Positions 1 to 6,475 of a stretch of 8,816 bases of DNA are shown here, in pieces; the first letter of the stretch is position 1; each line of letters starts with the position of its first letter. The position numbers and the translations under genes were made by a program. The notes under the pieces are model-generated. The model was not told the DNA's origin. It searched no databases and was given only the letters and a program-made list of their open reading frames with translations. Origin of the DNA: Bacillota bacterium (GTDB lineage: Bacteria; Bacillota; Sulfobacillia; JAJZYS01; JAJYTV01). The stretch lies in NCBI GenBank assembly GCA_021786135.1, contig JAJYNV010000107.1, positions 1 through 8,816 on the forward strand, in the 5' to 3' direction.

Positions 1-31
1 CCTGCCCGAGGCTATGCGGGGGCGGTACCCT

Positions 32-2662
32 TCATGGCCGGAACCGTTCGTGCCGTGCCAGCACCTCGCCGGCCGGCCCGATACCGCGTTGGGCCTCTGG
101 CAAGGCCTCCGGGAGATAGCGCCCGTAGCGGGCTGTCGCCAGTCGTCGGTCGAGGACAAGGACGGCGCCCTGATCGGTCGTGGAGCGGATCAGGCGGCCG
201 AATCCCTGCTTGAGGCGCAGTGCCGCGTCCGGCAGGCTGATCTCGTTGAAGGACGAGCGGCCCTCAGACTCGATCGCCTCCTGTCGCGCCTCCCAGACGG
301 GCCGGTCCGGCGGCTGGAAAGGCAGTTTGACGAGCACGACGAGGGCGAGGGCTGAACCGACGACGTCGACGCCCTCCCAGAAGCTCTGCGCCCCGAAGAC
401 GACGACCCGCTCGTCTTGGCGCAAGGCGTCGAGCAGTCGTGATCTCGCGCCGTCGACGCCCTGGGCGAGAAGTCTGAGTCCGAGGGCCCCGAGAGGCTCG
501 CGCAGCGCCGTGGCGAAAGCACGGAGCTGCCTGTGCGCGGTGAAGAGGACGAGCGTTCGGCCGCCGGCGACCGCCAGGGCTCGCAGGAGCACGTCCTGGG
601 CCCGGCTGTCGAAGCTCGGCTCCTTGGGCTCTGGTAGGTCGGTCGGGACGAGGAGGGCGCACTGGTCGCGGAAGAAGAAGGGGGTGGGCAGAACCGTCCT
701 GTGCACGCGCGGGTCGGACTCCAGACCGATCGGTTCGAGGAGGAAGCGGAAGTCGTCGCCGACCGCCAGCGTGGCCGAGGTCAAAACAGCTGCCCGCAGT
801 CGCCCGAACAGCGCCTCCTGCAGGAGATCGCCCGGGTAGAGCGGGGCGGTATGGAAACTCGGCTCGTCGCGGTCGGGCAGGTCGCACCAGACGACGTCTG
901 CCGGATCGGCCAGGAGGATGCGGTTGCACAGCCCCACGTCGCGCTGCGTCGATTCCGCGACGGCGTGCAGTTCCGCCTGCTGATGCTCCCCTGCTCCCTG
1001 CGCCACACCCTCCGCCGCCCGTGCGAGGTCCGCCAGCGCGAGGGCGAGACCCTCAAGCGCAGTGCGGAGGGCGCCACTTTCCCCGGATGAGAGAAAGTCG
1101 GGCTTCAGCCGGATGGAGCGCCGGCCCGGGAATTGGCTGCGCACCGCATGGATGGCTGCCTGGGCGTGTTCATGGACACTGCGCTGGGCATCGCGGCAGG
1201 CGGTGCCGCCGATGGCCGCCGCGCGCTGGCCGCGCCGGCGCAGCTCGCGCAGCGAGAGTTCGCCTCCCAGCTGGTCCGTGGCCGCCGCATCGAGGCCGTG
1301 CGCCTCATCGACGACAAGATGCTCGAACGGCGGCAGGACGGTCTGCCCGCTGGCGGCGTCGGAGAGCAGGAGCGCGTGGTTGACGACGATGAGGTGCGCG
1401 AGTTCGGCCTTGCGACGCGCAGCAAAGAAGTAGCAGTCGCGGTAGGCGGCGCAACGCTCGCCGCTGCAGGCATCGGCCGTGGCCTCGAGCCGGGACCACA
1501 GGTCCGACTCGATCTGGACCTCCGAGCGTTCGCCGCTTTCGGTGCGGTGCAGCCAGAACGCAACCTTGGCGAGATGGAGGCGCTCGTCGCTGGGCAGCTG
1601 TGCGAGGACCTGCGCCACCTCGCCCTCCCAGCGCCAGAGGCAGAGGTAGTTCTGCCGGCCCTTGAGCAGATGCGCGCGCACCGGCCAGCCGGTCGCGGCG
1701 AGCAGGGATGGCAGGTCCTTCTGGAGCAGCTGTTCCTGAAGGTTCTTGGTGCCGGTCGAGACCACGACCTTCTGCTCGCTCTGCAAGGCGAAGGCCATGG
1801 CGGGCAGTAGGTACGCGAGACTCTTGCCGGTGCCTGTTGGCGCCTCGGCGACGAGGAAGCCGCCTTCGGACAGCGTCTCCTGCACGAGTTCCAGAAGCTC
1901 GCGCTGGCTCTCGCGCCGCTCGAGCCCCAAACTCTCGATCAGGGGACTGCCTTCCGCCAGTGCGGCCGTCGCATCGACGGGCAGACGCGGCGCAGGGGCG
2001 ACCGGAAAGCTCCAGTTTGGTCTCGCGGGCTGCCAGATCTCATCGGTCGGATGGATACGCGAGGCTTCGCGCAAGGTGGCGGCGAGAGGATCGTCGAGAC
2101 CCTCGAGCAGGCGTGCTACAAAGGCGAGCAGGGCCGGATCCTCGCGCCTCAGTTCGTCGCGCAGGATCCCGACCAGCTGTGCCGTGACGCGGGCGTCCTC
2201 GCCAGCCCGGTGGTGGCGGAACTCGAGCCCGTAGCGCACGGCTGCTGCGGCGAGGCCGTGACTCTGCAGGTCCGGGTGCGACAGGCGGAAGAGGTCGAGA
2301 CTGTCGAGCACCGGATGAGCCCTGTCCCAACCATTCGCGACGAGAAAGCTGATATCAAAGGGGGCGTTGTGGGCGACCAGGAGGTCCTGGCCGACAAACG
2401 CACGCAGGCCTTCGATGGCCTCCTCCACGCCTGGCGCGCCGTTCACCATCGCGTCGTCGATGCCGGTGAGTTGCCGGATGAATGGCGGTATGGGGCGACC
2501 GGGAGCCACCAGAGTGGACCATTCCTCCGTGACCCTGCCGTCTCTGAAGCGGGCCGCCCCGATTTCGAGGATGGCGTCCTGGGCAGCGCTGGAACCGGTC
2601 GTCTCGAGATCTACGGCAACGAAGGAGGCGTCAAGCCAAGTGGTCGCATCGGTTGATGTAAT
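32..2662 (-). CDS. dinG: DinG-family ATP-dependent helicase with N-terminal DEDDh 3'-5' exonuclease domain
   Basis: This is an XPD/DinG-type superfamily 2 helicase fused to a DnaQ-like exonuclease, probably acting in DNA repair or replication. Numbering from an ATT at 2662 gives 876 residues. The exonuclease domain (about 15-175) has motif I AVDLETTG (D18, E20), motif II HNAPFD (D103) and motif III HRAGED (D156). The helicase part shows Walker A APTGTGKS (K280), four cysteines placed as in the XPD/DinG 4Fe-4S domain (C341, C399, C404, C410), a DEAH box (452-455) and motif VI QGFGRLIRS (about 819). The frame is open only up to a TAA at 2666-2668. The first conventional start is GTG at 2509, which would remove motif I. 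The reading frame upstream of 2509 is clearly coding because the exonuclease core matches its family, so the gene is drawn from the ATT. It overlaps the histidine phosphatase gene by about 30 bases and is probably cotranscribed with it. Identity is secure; the start is not. Confidence 0.9.
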   Translation of the reverse strand: MTSTDATTWLDASFVAVDLETTGSSAAQDAILEIGAARFRDGRVTEEWSTLVAPGRPIPPFIRQLTGIDDAMVNGAPGVEEAIEGLRAFVGQDLLVAHNAPFDISFLVANGWDRAHPVLDSLDLFRLSHPDLQSHGLAAAAVRYGLEFRHHRAGEDARVTAQLVGILRDELRREDPALLAFVARLLEGLDDPLAATLREASRIHPTDEIWQPARPNWSFPVAPAPRLPVDATAALAEGSPLIESLGLERRESQRELLELVQETLSEGGFLVAEAPTGTGKSLAYLLPAMAFALQSEQKVVVSTGTKNLQEQLLQKDLPSLLAATGWPVRAHLLKGRQNYLCLWRWEGEVAQVLAQLPSDERLHLAKVAFWLHRTESGERSEVQIESDLWSRLEATADACSGERCAAYRDCYFFAARRKAELAHLIVVNHALLLSDAASGQTVLPPFEHLVVDEAHGLDAAATDQLGGELSLRELRRRGQRAAAIGGTACRDAQRSVHEHAQAAIHAVRSQFPGRRSIRLKPDFLSSGESGALRTALEGLALALADLARAAEGVAQGAGEHQQAELHAVAESTQRDVGLCNRILLADPADVVWCDLPDRDEPSFHTAPLYPGDLLQEALFGRLRAAVLTSATLAVGDDFRFLLEPIGLESDPRVHRTVLPTPFFFRDQCALLVPTDLPEPKEPSFDSRAQDVLLRALAVAGGRTLVLFTAHRQLRAFATALREPLGALGLRLLAQGVDGARSRLLDALRQDERVVVFGAQSFWEGVDVVGSALALVVLVKLPFQPPDRPVWEARQEAIESEGRSSFNEISLPDAALRLKQGFGRLIRSTTDQGAVLVLDRRLATARYGRYLPEALPEAQRGIGPAGEVLARHERFRP

Positions 2663-3236
2663 GGGTTACCACCCTTCCATCCGGCGTCACGTCGAGCAGG
2701 GAGATGCTCGCGTTGTCGATGACAAACCGCACCTTGGGCCAGCTGTCGAGGCCCAGGAGGGACATGAGGCCGGCGACGATGGTGCCGCCGTGGCAGACGA
2801 TCGCGATGGATCCCTCATGGCGGGCGGCGATCTCCCGCAGCGCAGCCTCCGCGCGCTGCGAGAGCTCGCTGAAGCTCTCGCCGCCAGGCGGGCGGGCGGA
2901 GCGAGGATCGCTGCGAAGTTCCGCCTCGGCTGCCCGATGGGCCAGGGCCGCCTCCTCGCGCCGCATACCCTGATAAGCGCCCCAGTTGCGTTCCTTCAAC
3001 CTTGCGTCCAGCTGCAGCGGCAACGCGTGCGTCACGGCGACGGCCGAGGCAGTCTCCACGGCCCTCTGCATGGGACTCGCGTAGACGGCGCAGAGAGGCA
3101 CGGCATCGAGCGCTTTTGCCACGGCGCCTGCCTGCCTTCTGCCCTCGTCGTCCAACGGAATATCGAGATCACCCTGGATGCGCCAGACGGCGTTCCACTC
3201 GGTGCGACCATGCCTGATCAGGTAGAGTGAAGGCAA
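2631..3236 (-). CDS. Histidine phosphatase (phosphoglycerate mutase-like superfamily)
   Basis: A 201-residue cytosolic phosphatase of the phosphoglycerate mutase/CobC/PhoE type, which removes phosphate through a phosphohistidine intermediate. From a TTG start the protein has the nucleophile motif LIRHGRTEWN (R8, H9), SPMQR (R58), the general-acid region KERNWG (E82) and the second catalytic histidine in CHGGT (H149). The length is normal for a broad-specificity phosphatase of this family. The substrate cannot be told from the sequence; alpha-ribazole phosphate, sugar phosphates and phosphoglycerate are all possible. The TTG at 3236 is preferred because GGAGGAG lies five bases upstream and the protein then begins directly before the first beta strand. 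An ATG at 3284 would add 16 residues but has no ribosome binding site. The stop is TGA followed by C, and the dinG frame already runs across it. Confidence 0.9.
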   Translation of the reverse strand: MPSLYLIRHGRTEWNAVWRIQGDLDIPLDDEGRRQAGAVAKALDAVPLCAVYASPMQRAVETASAVAVTHALPLQLDARLKERNWGAYQGMRREEAALAHRAAEAELRSDPRSARPPGGESFSELSQRAEAALREIAARHEGSIAIVCHGGTIVAGLMSLLGLDSWPKVRFVIDNASISLLDVTPDGRVVTHYINRCDHLA

Positions 3237-3241
3237 GCTGT

Positions 3242-3248
3242 CTCCTCC
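3242..3248 (-). promoter_or_regulatory. Ribosome binding site that sets the TTG start of the histidine phosphatase
   Basis: The minus strand reads GGAGGAG, then ACAGC, then TTG at 3236-3234. This near-perfect Shine-Dalgarno sequence decides in favour of the TTG over the upstream ATG at 3284, which has none. Confidence 0.7.
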
Positions 3249-3269
3249 ATCGTCTTCGAGTTCCGGGAG

Positions 3270-3275
3270 AAGGAG
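3270..3275 (+). promoter_or_regulatory. Ribosome binding site of the comB-like gene
   Basis: AAGGAG lies eight bases before TTG at 3284-3286. Part of the same purine run (GGGAG, 3266-3270 region) could instead serve a GTG at 3275, five bases on. The TTG start is preferred because it leaves about 21 residues before the first conserved strand, as I recall for family members. Confidence 0.5.
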
Positions 3276-3283
3276 TGGTTTCA

Positions 3284-4006
3284 TTGCGGCTACAGGGCGT
3301 GGCCACGGCACAGGCTCTTGTCCCTTCGGCGGCGCGAGGGCGTGCCGTTGTCGCCATTGATACCCTGCGTGCCGCCACCACGGCTGCTGTGGCGCTCTCG
3401 GCGGGAGCTCGCGCCGTCTGGCCGGTGGCGGGCGTCGACGAAGCGTTCGCGCTGCGCGACCGCCTGCCTTCTGCGGTACTCGGCGGCGAGCGGGGCATGC
3501 GTGCGATTCAGGGTTTCGACGCCGGCAACTCGCCGCGCGACTACCTCGCATCGCTGGTGCGCGGCCGGGAGGTCGTGCTGACGACCACCAACGGCACCCT
3601 GGCCCTTGCCCGGGCACACACGGCCAAGGACGTGGCATTCGCCGGCCTGACGACAGCACCGCTGGCGGCAACCTGGTTGCTCGCACAAGAGATCGAGGAG
3701 GCCCTCATCGTCATGAGCGGAACCGATGGCCACTTCTCGTACGAGGATGCGCTGACCGCCGGGGCCATCGCCGCAGGACTGCCGGACGTCGAACTCGACG
3801 ATCTGCTGCTCACCGCCATCGCTGCATTCAAGGCGCGCCGACGCGAACTCGCTCTCGCCCTGCGCACGACGCCGCACGGCAAGCGGCTGATCGACGCAGG
3901 GTTCGAGGCCGACATCGACCTGGCGGCCAGACTTGGGCGCGGCCGCGTCCTTCCTGTGCGGGACGGGCGCCAGAAGAGCAGGTTGATCGCCTGGCGACAT
4001 CCGTAG
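3284..4006 (+). CDS. comB: ComB-family 2-phosphosulfolactate phosphatase
   Basis: A 240-residue protein of the ComB family, Mg-dependent phosphatases that convert 2-phosphosulfolactate to sulfolactate. This is a step towards coenzyme M in methanogens and towards sulfolactate in some spore formers. Visible family motifs are AIDTLRAAT (D26, R29), LGGERG (67-71), GFDAGNSP (77-84), TTTNGT (100-105) and a C-terminal SGTDGHFSYEDALTAG region (145-160) with an acidic pair. It is the only plus-strand gene in the window. It diverges from the histidine phosphatase with 47 bases between starts, so any promoter must lie within the 5' part of that gene. It converges on the transglutaminase-like gene. No ComA, ComC or sulfite-handling neighbour is visible, so family membership is strong but the physiological substrate is uncertain. 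The start could also be GTG 3275 or GTG 3227. Confidence 0.88.
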   Translation: MRLQGVATAQALVPSAARGRAVVAIDTLRAATTAAVALSAGARAVWPVAGVDEAFALRDRLPSAVLGGERGMRAIQGFDAGNSPRDYLASLVRGREVVLTTTNGTLALARAHTAKDVAFAGLTTAPLAATWLLAQEIEEALIVMSGTDGHFSYEDALTAGAIAAGLPDVELDDLLLTAIAAFKARRRELALALRTTPHGKRLIDAGFEADIDLAARLGRGRVLPVRDGRQKSRLIAWRHP

Positions 4007-4074
4007 GCACTTTCCAGTTATTCCGAGGCGATTCCTGCTCTGGCCCTCTGGTTGAGTCCTGGGCCGGACGGGGC
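4007..4074. other. Convergent intergenic gap
   Basis: These 68 bases separate the ends of the comB-like gene and the transglutaminase-like gene. A GGCCC/GGGCC inverted repeat with a loop of about 14 bases lies near 4042-4064, but it has no T-run on either strand. I do not call a terminator here, although convergent ends would be expected to need one. Confidence 0.4.
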
Positions 4075-5223
4075 CTAAGGCACCTCGATGACGAGCCTGG
4101 CCTCGCTGCCCGGGCGTCCGACGTCGTTCACCGGCGTCACACGGATATCGTTCTCGCCCTGGTGCAGGGATACGGGGCAGGACGGCTGGCGCACCAGCGC
4201 CTCCTTGCCGTCGAGGGATACGAGGAAGTGGTCAAACCACGGCATCGAATGACGCATGTGGAGGGTGAGATGGCGGGTTGCCGCGAGCGGCATGTCCTCC
4301 CCCGCTTCTGCCACGGTCCACTGCAGTTCGACCCCGTCCACCGGGAACTCGACGCTGGCGCGGTCGCGGGTGAAGATGACGTTCTGGCGCAGGCGCTGAA
4401 AGGCGATCGGCGGCAGGTCACCGGGTTCGTAGAGGAAGAGGGTCTCGTCTTGGGCGGTCGCTTTGGGCCGGACGAGTCCGAGCTGCATGCCGTAGGTCAG
4501 GTGGTAGTGGTTCGCGATCCAGTGGCGCCAAAAGCTCTCGTAGTCGCCGTGCTCGGGCAGCATGTCCCAGAACTCGTCGCGCTGGAAGCCCTCGGCCACG
4601 TCGATCTCCGCGTAGACGGAGGTGTCTTTCGCGGAAACGTCGGTCCAGCCGGCCCGCAGCCTGCGATCGGCGGTTGGAAGGACGCGCGAGAGACGCCCGC
4701 TGCGCAGGAGATCGTGGACCTCGAGCGCCGAGAGCAGGCGCCCGTCGAGGTCTTGATAGGCCGTGTCGAACTGGGGATCGAGCTCGACCCATTTGACGTG
4801 CTCAGGGCTGAAGACATCCACGACGACGTGCGCCTTGCCAAGACCCTGGTCCGAACTCTCCCGTCTCAGACCCACCACCCGCGCCGTGAATCCAAACGCC
4901 GCCAGCACCTGTTGCAGCATGTGCGCGTACTCGAGGCAGCGGAAGGCGATCCTGCCCGCCTGGACATCCGCGAGCAGGGAGAGCGCGCTGAGGTCTGGGG
5001 CTTCATCCCATTCCGAGTGCTCTGAGAGGCCATGCACCCAGTGCATGATGGACAGGATCTGCTGCCAGGGAGGCTCAGCTGCGCCGAGCTGAGCCTCGAG
5101 GCCGCTCGCGCTGCGAAGTTGCGCGCGCAGCTCGCTGTCGGTCTGCCAGTGGAAGCGATCGAACCAAGCCGAACGTTCGACGTGGTCGTAACGCAAGAGG
5201 CGCCAGTCGTAGCGACGATCCAT
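4075..5223 (-). CDS. Transglutaminase-like (papain-fold) domain protein, function unknown
   Basis: A 382-residue protein with no signal peptide or membrane segment, so probably cytosolic. The middle carries a transglutaminase-core pattern: a cysteine at the head of a helix in FRCLEYAHM (C96), a histidine in GKAHVVVDVF (H132) and an aspartate in WVELDPQFD (D149), in the order and spacing of the Cys-His-Asp triad. The N-terminal 60 residues are rich in W, R and Y and unrecognised. The last 130 or so residues look beta-rich and end as an Ig-like or jelly-roll segment. Bacterial members of this fold include peptidases, amidases and crosslinkers, and I cannot choose among them. The start is ATG at 5223 with GGAGG eight bases upstream. 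It lies 151 bases downstream of the MreB-like gene on the same strand, so the two may share a transcript. Confidence 0.8.
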   Translation of the reverse strand: MDRRYDWRLLRYDHVERSAWFDRFHWQTDSELRAQLRSASGLEAQLGAAEPPWQQILSIMHWVHGLSEHSEWDEAPDLSALSLLADVQAGRIAFRCLEYAHMLQQVLAAFGFTARVVGLRRESSDQGLGKAHVVVDVFSPEHVKWVELDPQFDTAYQDLDGRLLSALEVHDLLRSGRLSRVLPTADRRLRAGWTDVSAKDTSVYAEIDVAEGFQRDEFWDMLPEHGDYESFWRHWIANHYHLTYGMQLGLVRPKATAQDETLFLYEPGDLPPIAFQRLRQNVIFTRDRASVEFPVDGVELQWTVAEAGEDMPLAATRHLTLHMRHSMPWFDHFLVSLDGKEALVRQPSCPVSLHQGENDIRVTPVNDVGRPGSEARLVIEVP

Positions 5224-5374
5224 CCATGCTACCTCCTCAGGACCAGGACAGGGAAAGATTCCGCGCTCATGCGCGGCCTCCTGCCCTGGCCTGGCTGGGC
5301 CAATGGTCCATGGTCCGCCCCCAGCGGCCTCCTTTAGCGATCGCTGCCCTCGGAGCCTCCCCGCTGCTTGGGCC
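5224..5374 (-). other. GC-rich structured leader between the MreB-like and transglutaminase-like genes
   Basis: This 151-base gap holds several symmetric elements. There is a hairpin CCGCGC-TCAT-GCGCGG at 5261-5276. GGCC arms at 5275-5278 and 5288-5291 could pair across nine bases. A tandem ATGGTCC repeat sits at 5303-5316, and a 10-bp palindrome AGCGATCGCT at 5336-5345. On the minus strand a 14-codon frame (MDHWPSQARAGGRA) runs from about 5311 to 5267 and ends inside the hairpin, but its ribosome binding site is poorly placed. No strong T-run follows the hairpin (only ATCTTTCCC). It may be a regulated leader, a weak terminator or a promoter region; nothing decides between these. Confidence 0.35.
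5232..5236 (-). promoter_or_regulatory. Ribosome binding site of the transglutaminase-like gene
   Basis: The minus strand reads GAGGAGG, then eight bases, then ATG at 5223-5221. It fixes the start even though the frame stays open for another 285 bases upstream. Confidence 0.65.
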
Positions 5375-6358
5375 TCAGGCGGAGCGGAGGCGCAGTCTCT
5401 GGCCGTTCTTCGGGTCGAGCGCGAGCTGCAGGCCCTTGCAGATCGTCTGCTCGGGTTCCACATCGAGCTGTAGCGGCAAGTCGAGCCGGTCCTGGAGCAT
5501 GGGTGCAAGCGCGGCGAGCCTGGCGCCGCCGCCGGTCAGGAATATGCCGTGCTCCGCAAGGTCTGCCACGAGTTCGGGCGAGACGTCGCGCAGGAGTTCC
5601 CGCACTCCGTGCGCGATCTGGTCCGCCAGCATCTCCACGGCCGGCAGGACCTCCTGGCGTTCCAGCGTGACCGATTGCGGCAGGCCGGTGACGAGGTCGC
5701 GGCCGTTCGCGATGGCCTCATCCGAGCCTTGACCCAGGAGGGCGTGCTTGATCGACTGTGCCGTCGCGCTGCCCACCATCAGGTTGTAGCGGTCGCGCAT
5801 CAGGCGAGTGATCGCTTCGTCGATGTGATCCCCCGCCATCTCCACCTTGAGCTGCGCCACCGAGTGTCCGAGCGAGAGCAGCTCGATGCGGGTGCAGCTT
5901 GCGCCGACGTCCACCAGGAGCGTGCCTGTCGGTTGAAAGAGCGGCAGTTCGAGCCCAAGCGCCCTGCAGGCCGAAAGCGAGCAGTATCGCACGCGTCCCG
6001 CGCCGGCGCGCTGGGCAAGCACGCCTAGACCGCGCCGGTCGATGGGGCTCGACCCTGCGGCGAGCGCGATCCAGATTTCAGGTCTCCTGAAGCCATGGCC
6101 GCCCACCCGCGCAAGGAGATGCTTGAGCAGGGCTTCCGCCAGCCTTTGCGAGCGGACGCCGCCCCGCACGAACGGCCGTTCCGCTTCAAGACCTTCGGGC
6201 GTGCGGCCGATCATGCGCAAAGCCTGCTCCCCCACGGCAACGACATCCCCGGTCAGCCGGTGCGCCACCACTGCCGGTTCGCTGAGAGGCGGACGCCTGC
6301 CGCCTTCCACACCCATGCGCACGTTCTCGCTGCCGAAATCGAAGATCAGGCGTCGCAC
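5375..6358 (-). CDS. Divergent MreB/Mbl-family actin-like protein
   Basis: A 327-residue actin-fold protein related to MreB, the cytoskeletal ATPase that guides wall synthesis. Family landmarks remain: phosphate-1 region FDFGSENVR (6-14), SEPAVVA (26-32), VGEQALRMIGRTP (42-54), MAGDHIDEAI (174-183), YNLMVGSATAQSIK (191-204), GRDLVTGLPQ (219-228) and LTGGGARL (274-281). Several nucleotide-site residues differ from canonical MreB: DLGTANT is DFGSENV, DIGGGTT is DVGASCT (150-156), and the IEEP motif with the catalytic glutamate reads CSLS (126-129). I infer weak or absent ATP hydrolysis. The N-terminal amphipathic helix of some MreBs is absent. The start is GTG at 6358 with a GGGGGGA run upstream. 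mreC and mreD do not follow, so this is a stand-alone paralogue, perhaps helping cell shape or acting as a scaffold. Confidence 0.85.
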   Translation of the reverse strand: MRRLIFDFGSENVRMGVEGGRRPPLSEPAVVAHRLTGDVVAVGEQALRMIGRTPEGLEAERPFVRGGVRSQRLAEALLKHLLARVGGHGFRRPEIWIALAAGSSPIDRRGLGVLAQRAGAGRVRYCSLSACRALGLELPLFQPTGTLLVDVGASCTRIELLSLGHSVAQLKVEMAGDHIDEAITRLMRDRYNLMVGSATAQSIKHALLGQGSDEAIANGRDLVTGLPQSVTLERQEVLPAVEMLADQIAHGVRELLRDVSPELVADLAEHGIFLTGGGARLAALAPMLQDRLDLPLQLDVEPEQTICKGLQLALDPKNGQRLRLRSA

Positions 6359-6423
6359 GCACTAGTCCCCCCGCTTGTACGCTTTCTTTCATTGAAGCGG
6401 AGAGGCTGCGCCGGCGCATTGTC

Positions 6424-6460
6424 AAAATGTTGGCGGCGGGCCCAGTGCTGGGCCCGCCGC
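6424..6460 (-). terminator. Probable intrinsic terminator after mtaD
   Basis: A perfect inverted repeat at 6433-6445 and 6448-6460 (GCGGCGGGCCCAG and its complement) forms a stem of 12-13 bp. On the minus strand it is followed after five bases by TTTT. It begins 15 bases past the mtaD stop. The T-run is short, so termination may be partial. The plus strand has no T-run after the stem. Confidence 0.6.
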
Positions 6461-6475
6461 GGTATGAAGCTGGAA

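Noticed and set aside
1..31. Possible terminator downstream of dinG
   Set aside because: Only 31 bases are visible, with no clear hairpin or T-run.
2367..3230. Plus-strand open frame of 287 codons antisense to the dinG start and the histidine phosphatase
   Set aside because: It crosses two genes with intact motifs and has none itself.
3237..3686. N-terminal extension of the histidine phosphatase up to 3686
   Set aside because: The extra 150 residues are Arg/Pro-rich, antisense to comB and unlike the family. TTG 3236 has a strong ribosome binding site.
3290..4000. Minus-strand open frame of 236 codons antisense to the comB-like gene
   Set aside because: The plus strand carries all ComB motifs; the antisense translation is Arg/Gln-rich and unrecognised.
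4162..5025. Plus-strand open frame of 287 codons antisense to the transglutaminase-like gene
   Set aside because: No recognisable domain, and it is the shadow of a gene with a clear catalytic triad and ribosome binding site.
5224..5508. N-terminal extension of the transglutaminase-like protein into the MreB-like gene
   Set aside because: It would overlap the conserved C terminus of the MreB-like gene, and ATG 5223 has a well-placed GGAGG.
6389..6425. TTGACA (-35-like, minus strand, 6425-6420) as a promoter for the MreB-like gene
   Set aside because: No TATAAT-like box lies 16-18 bases downstream; the nearest candidate, TTCAAT, is 23 bases away. The T-run is better read as part of the mtaD terminator.
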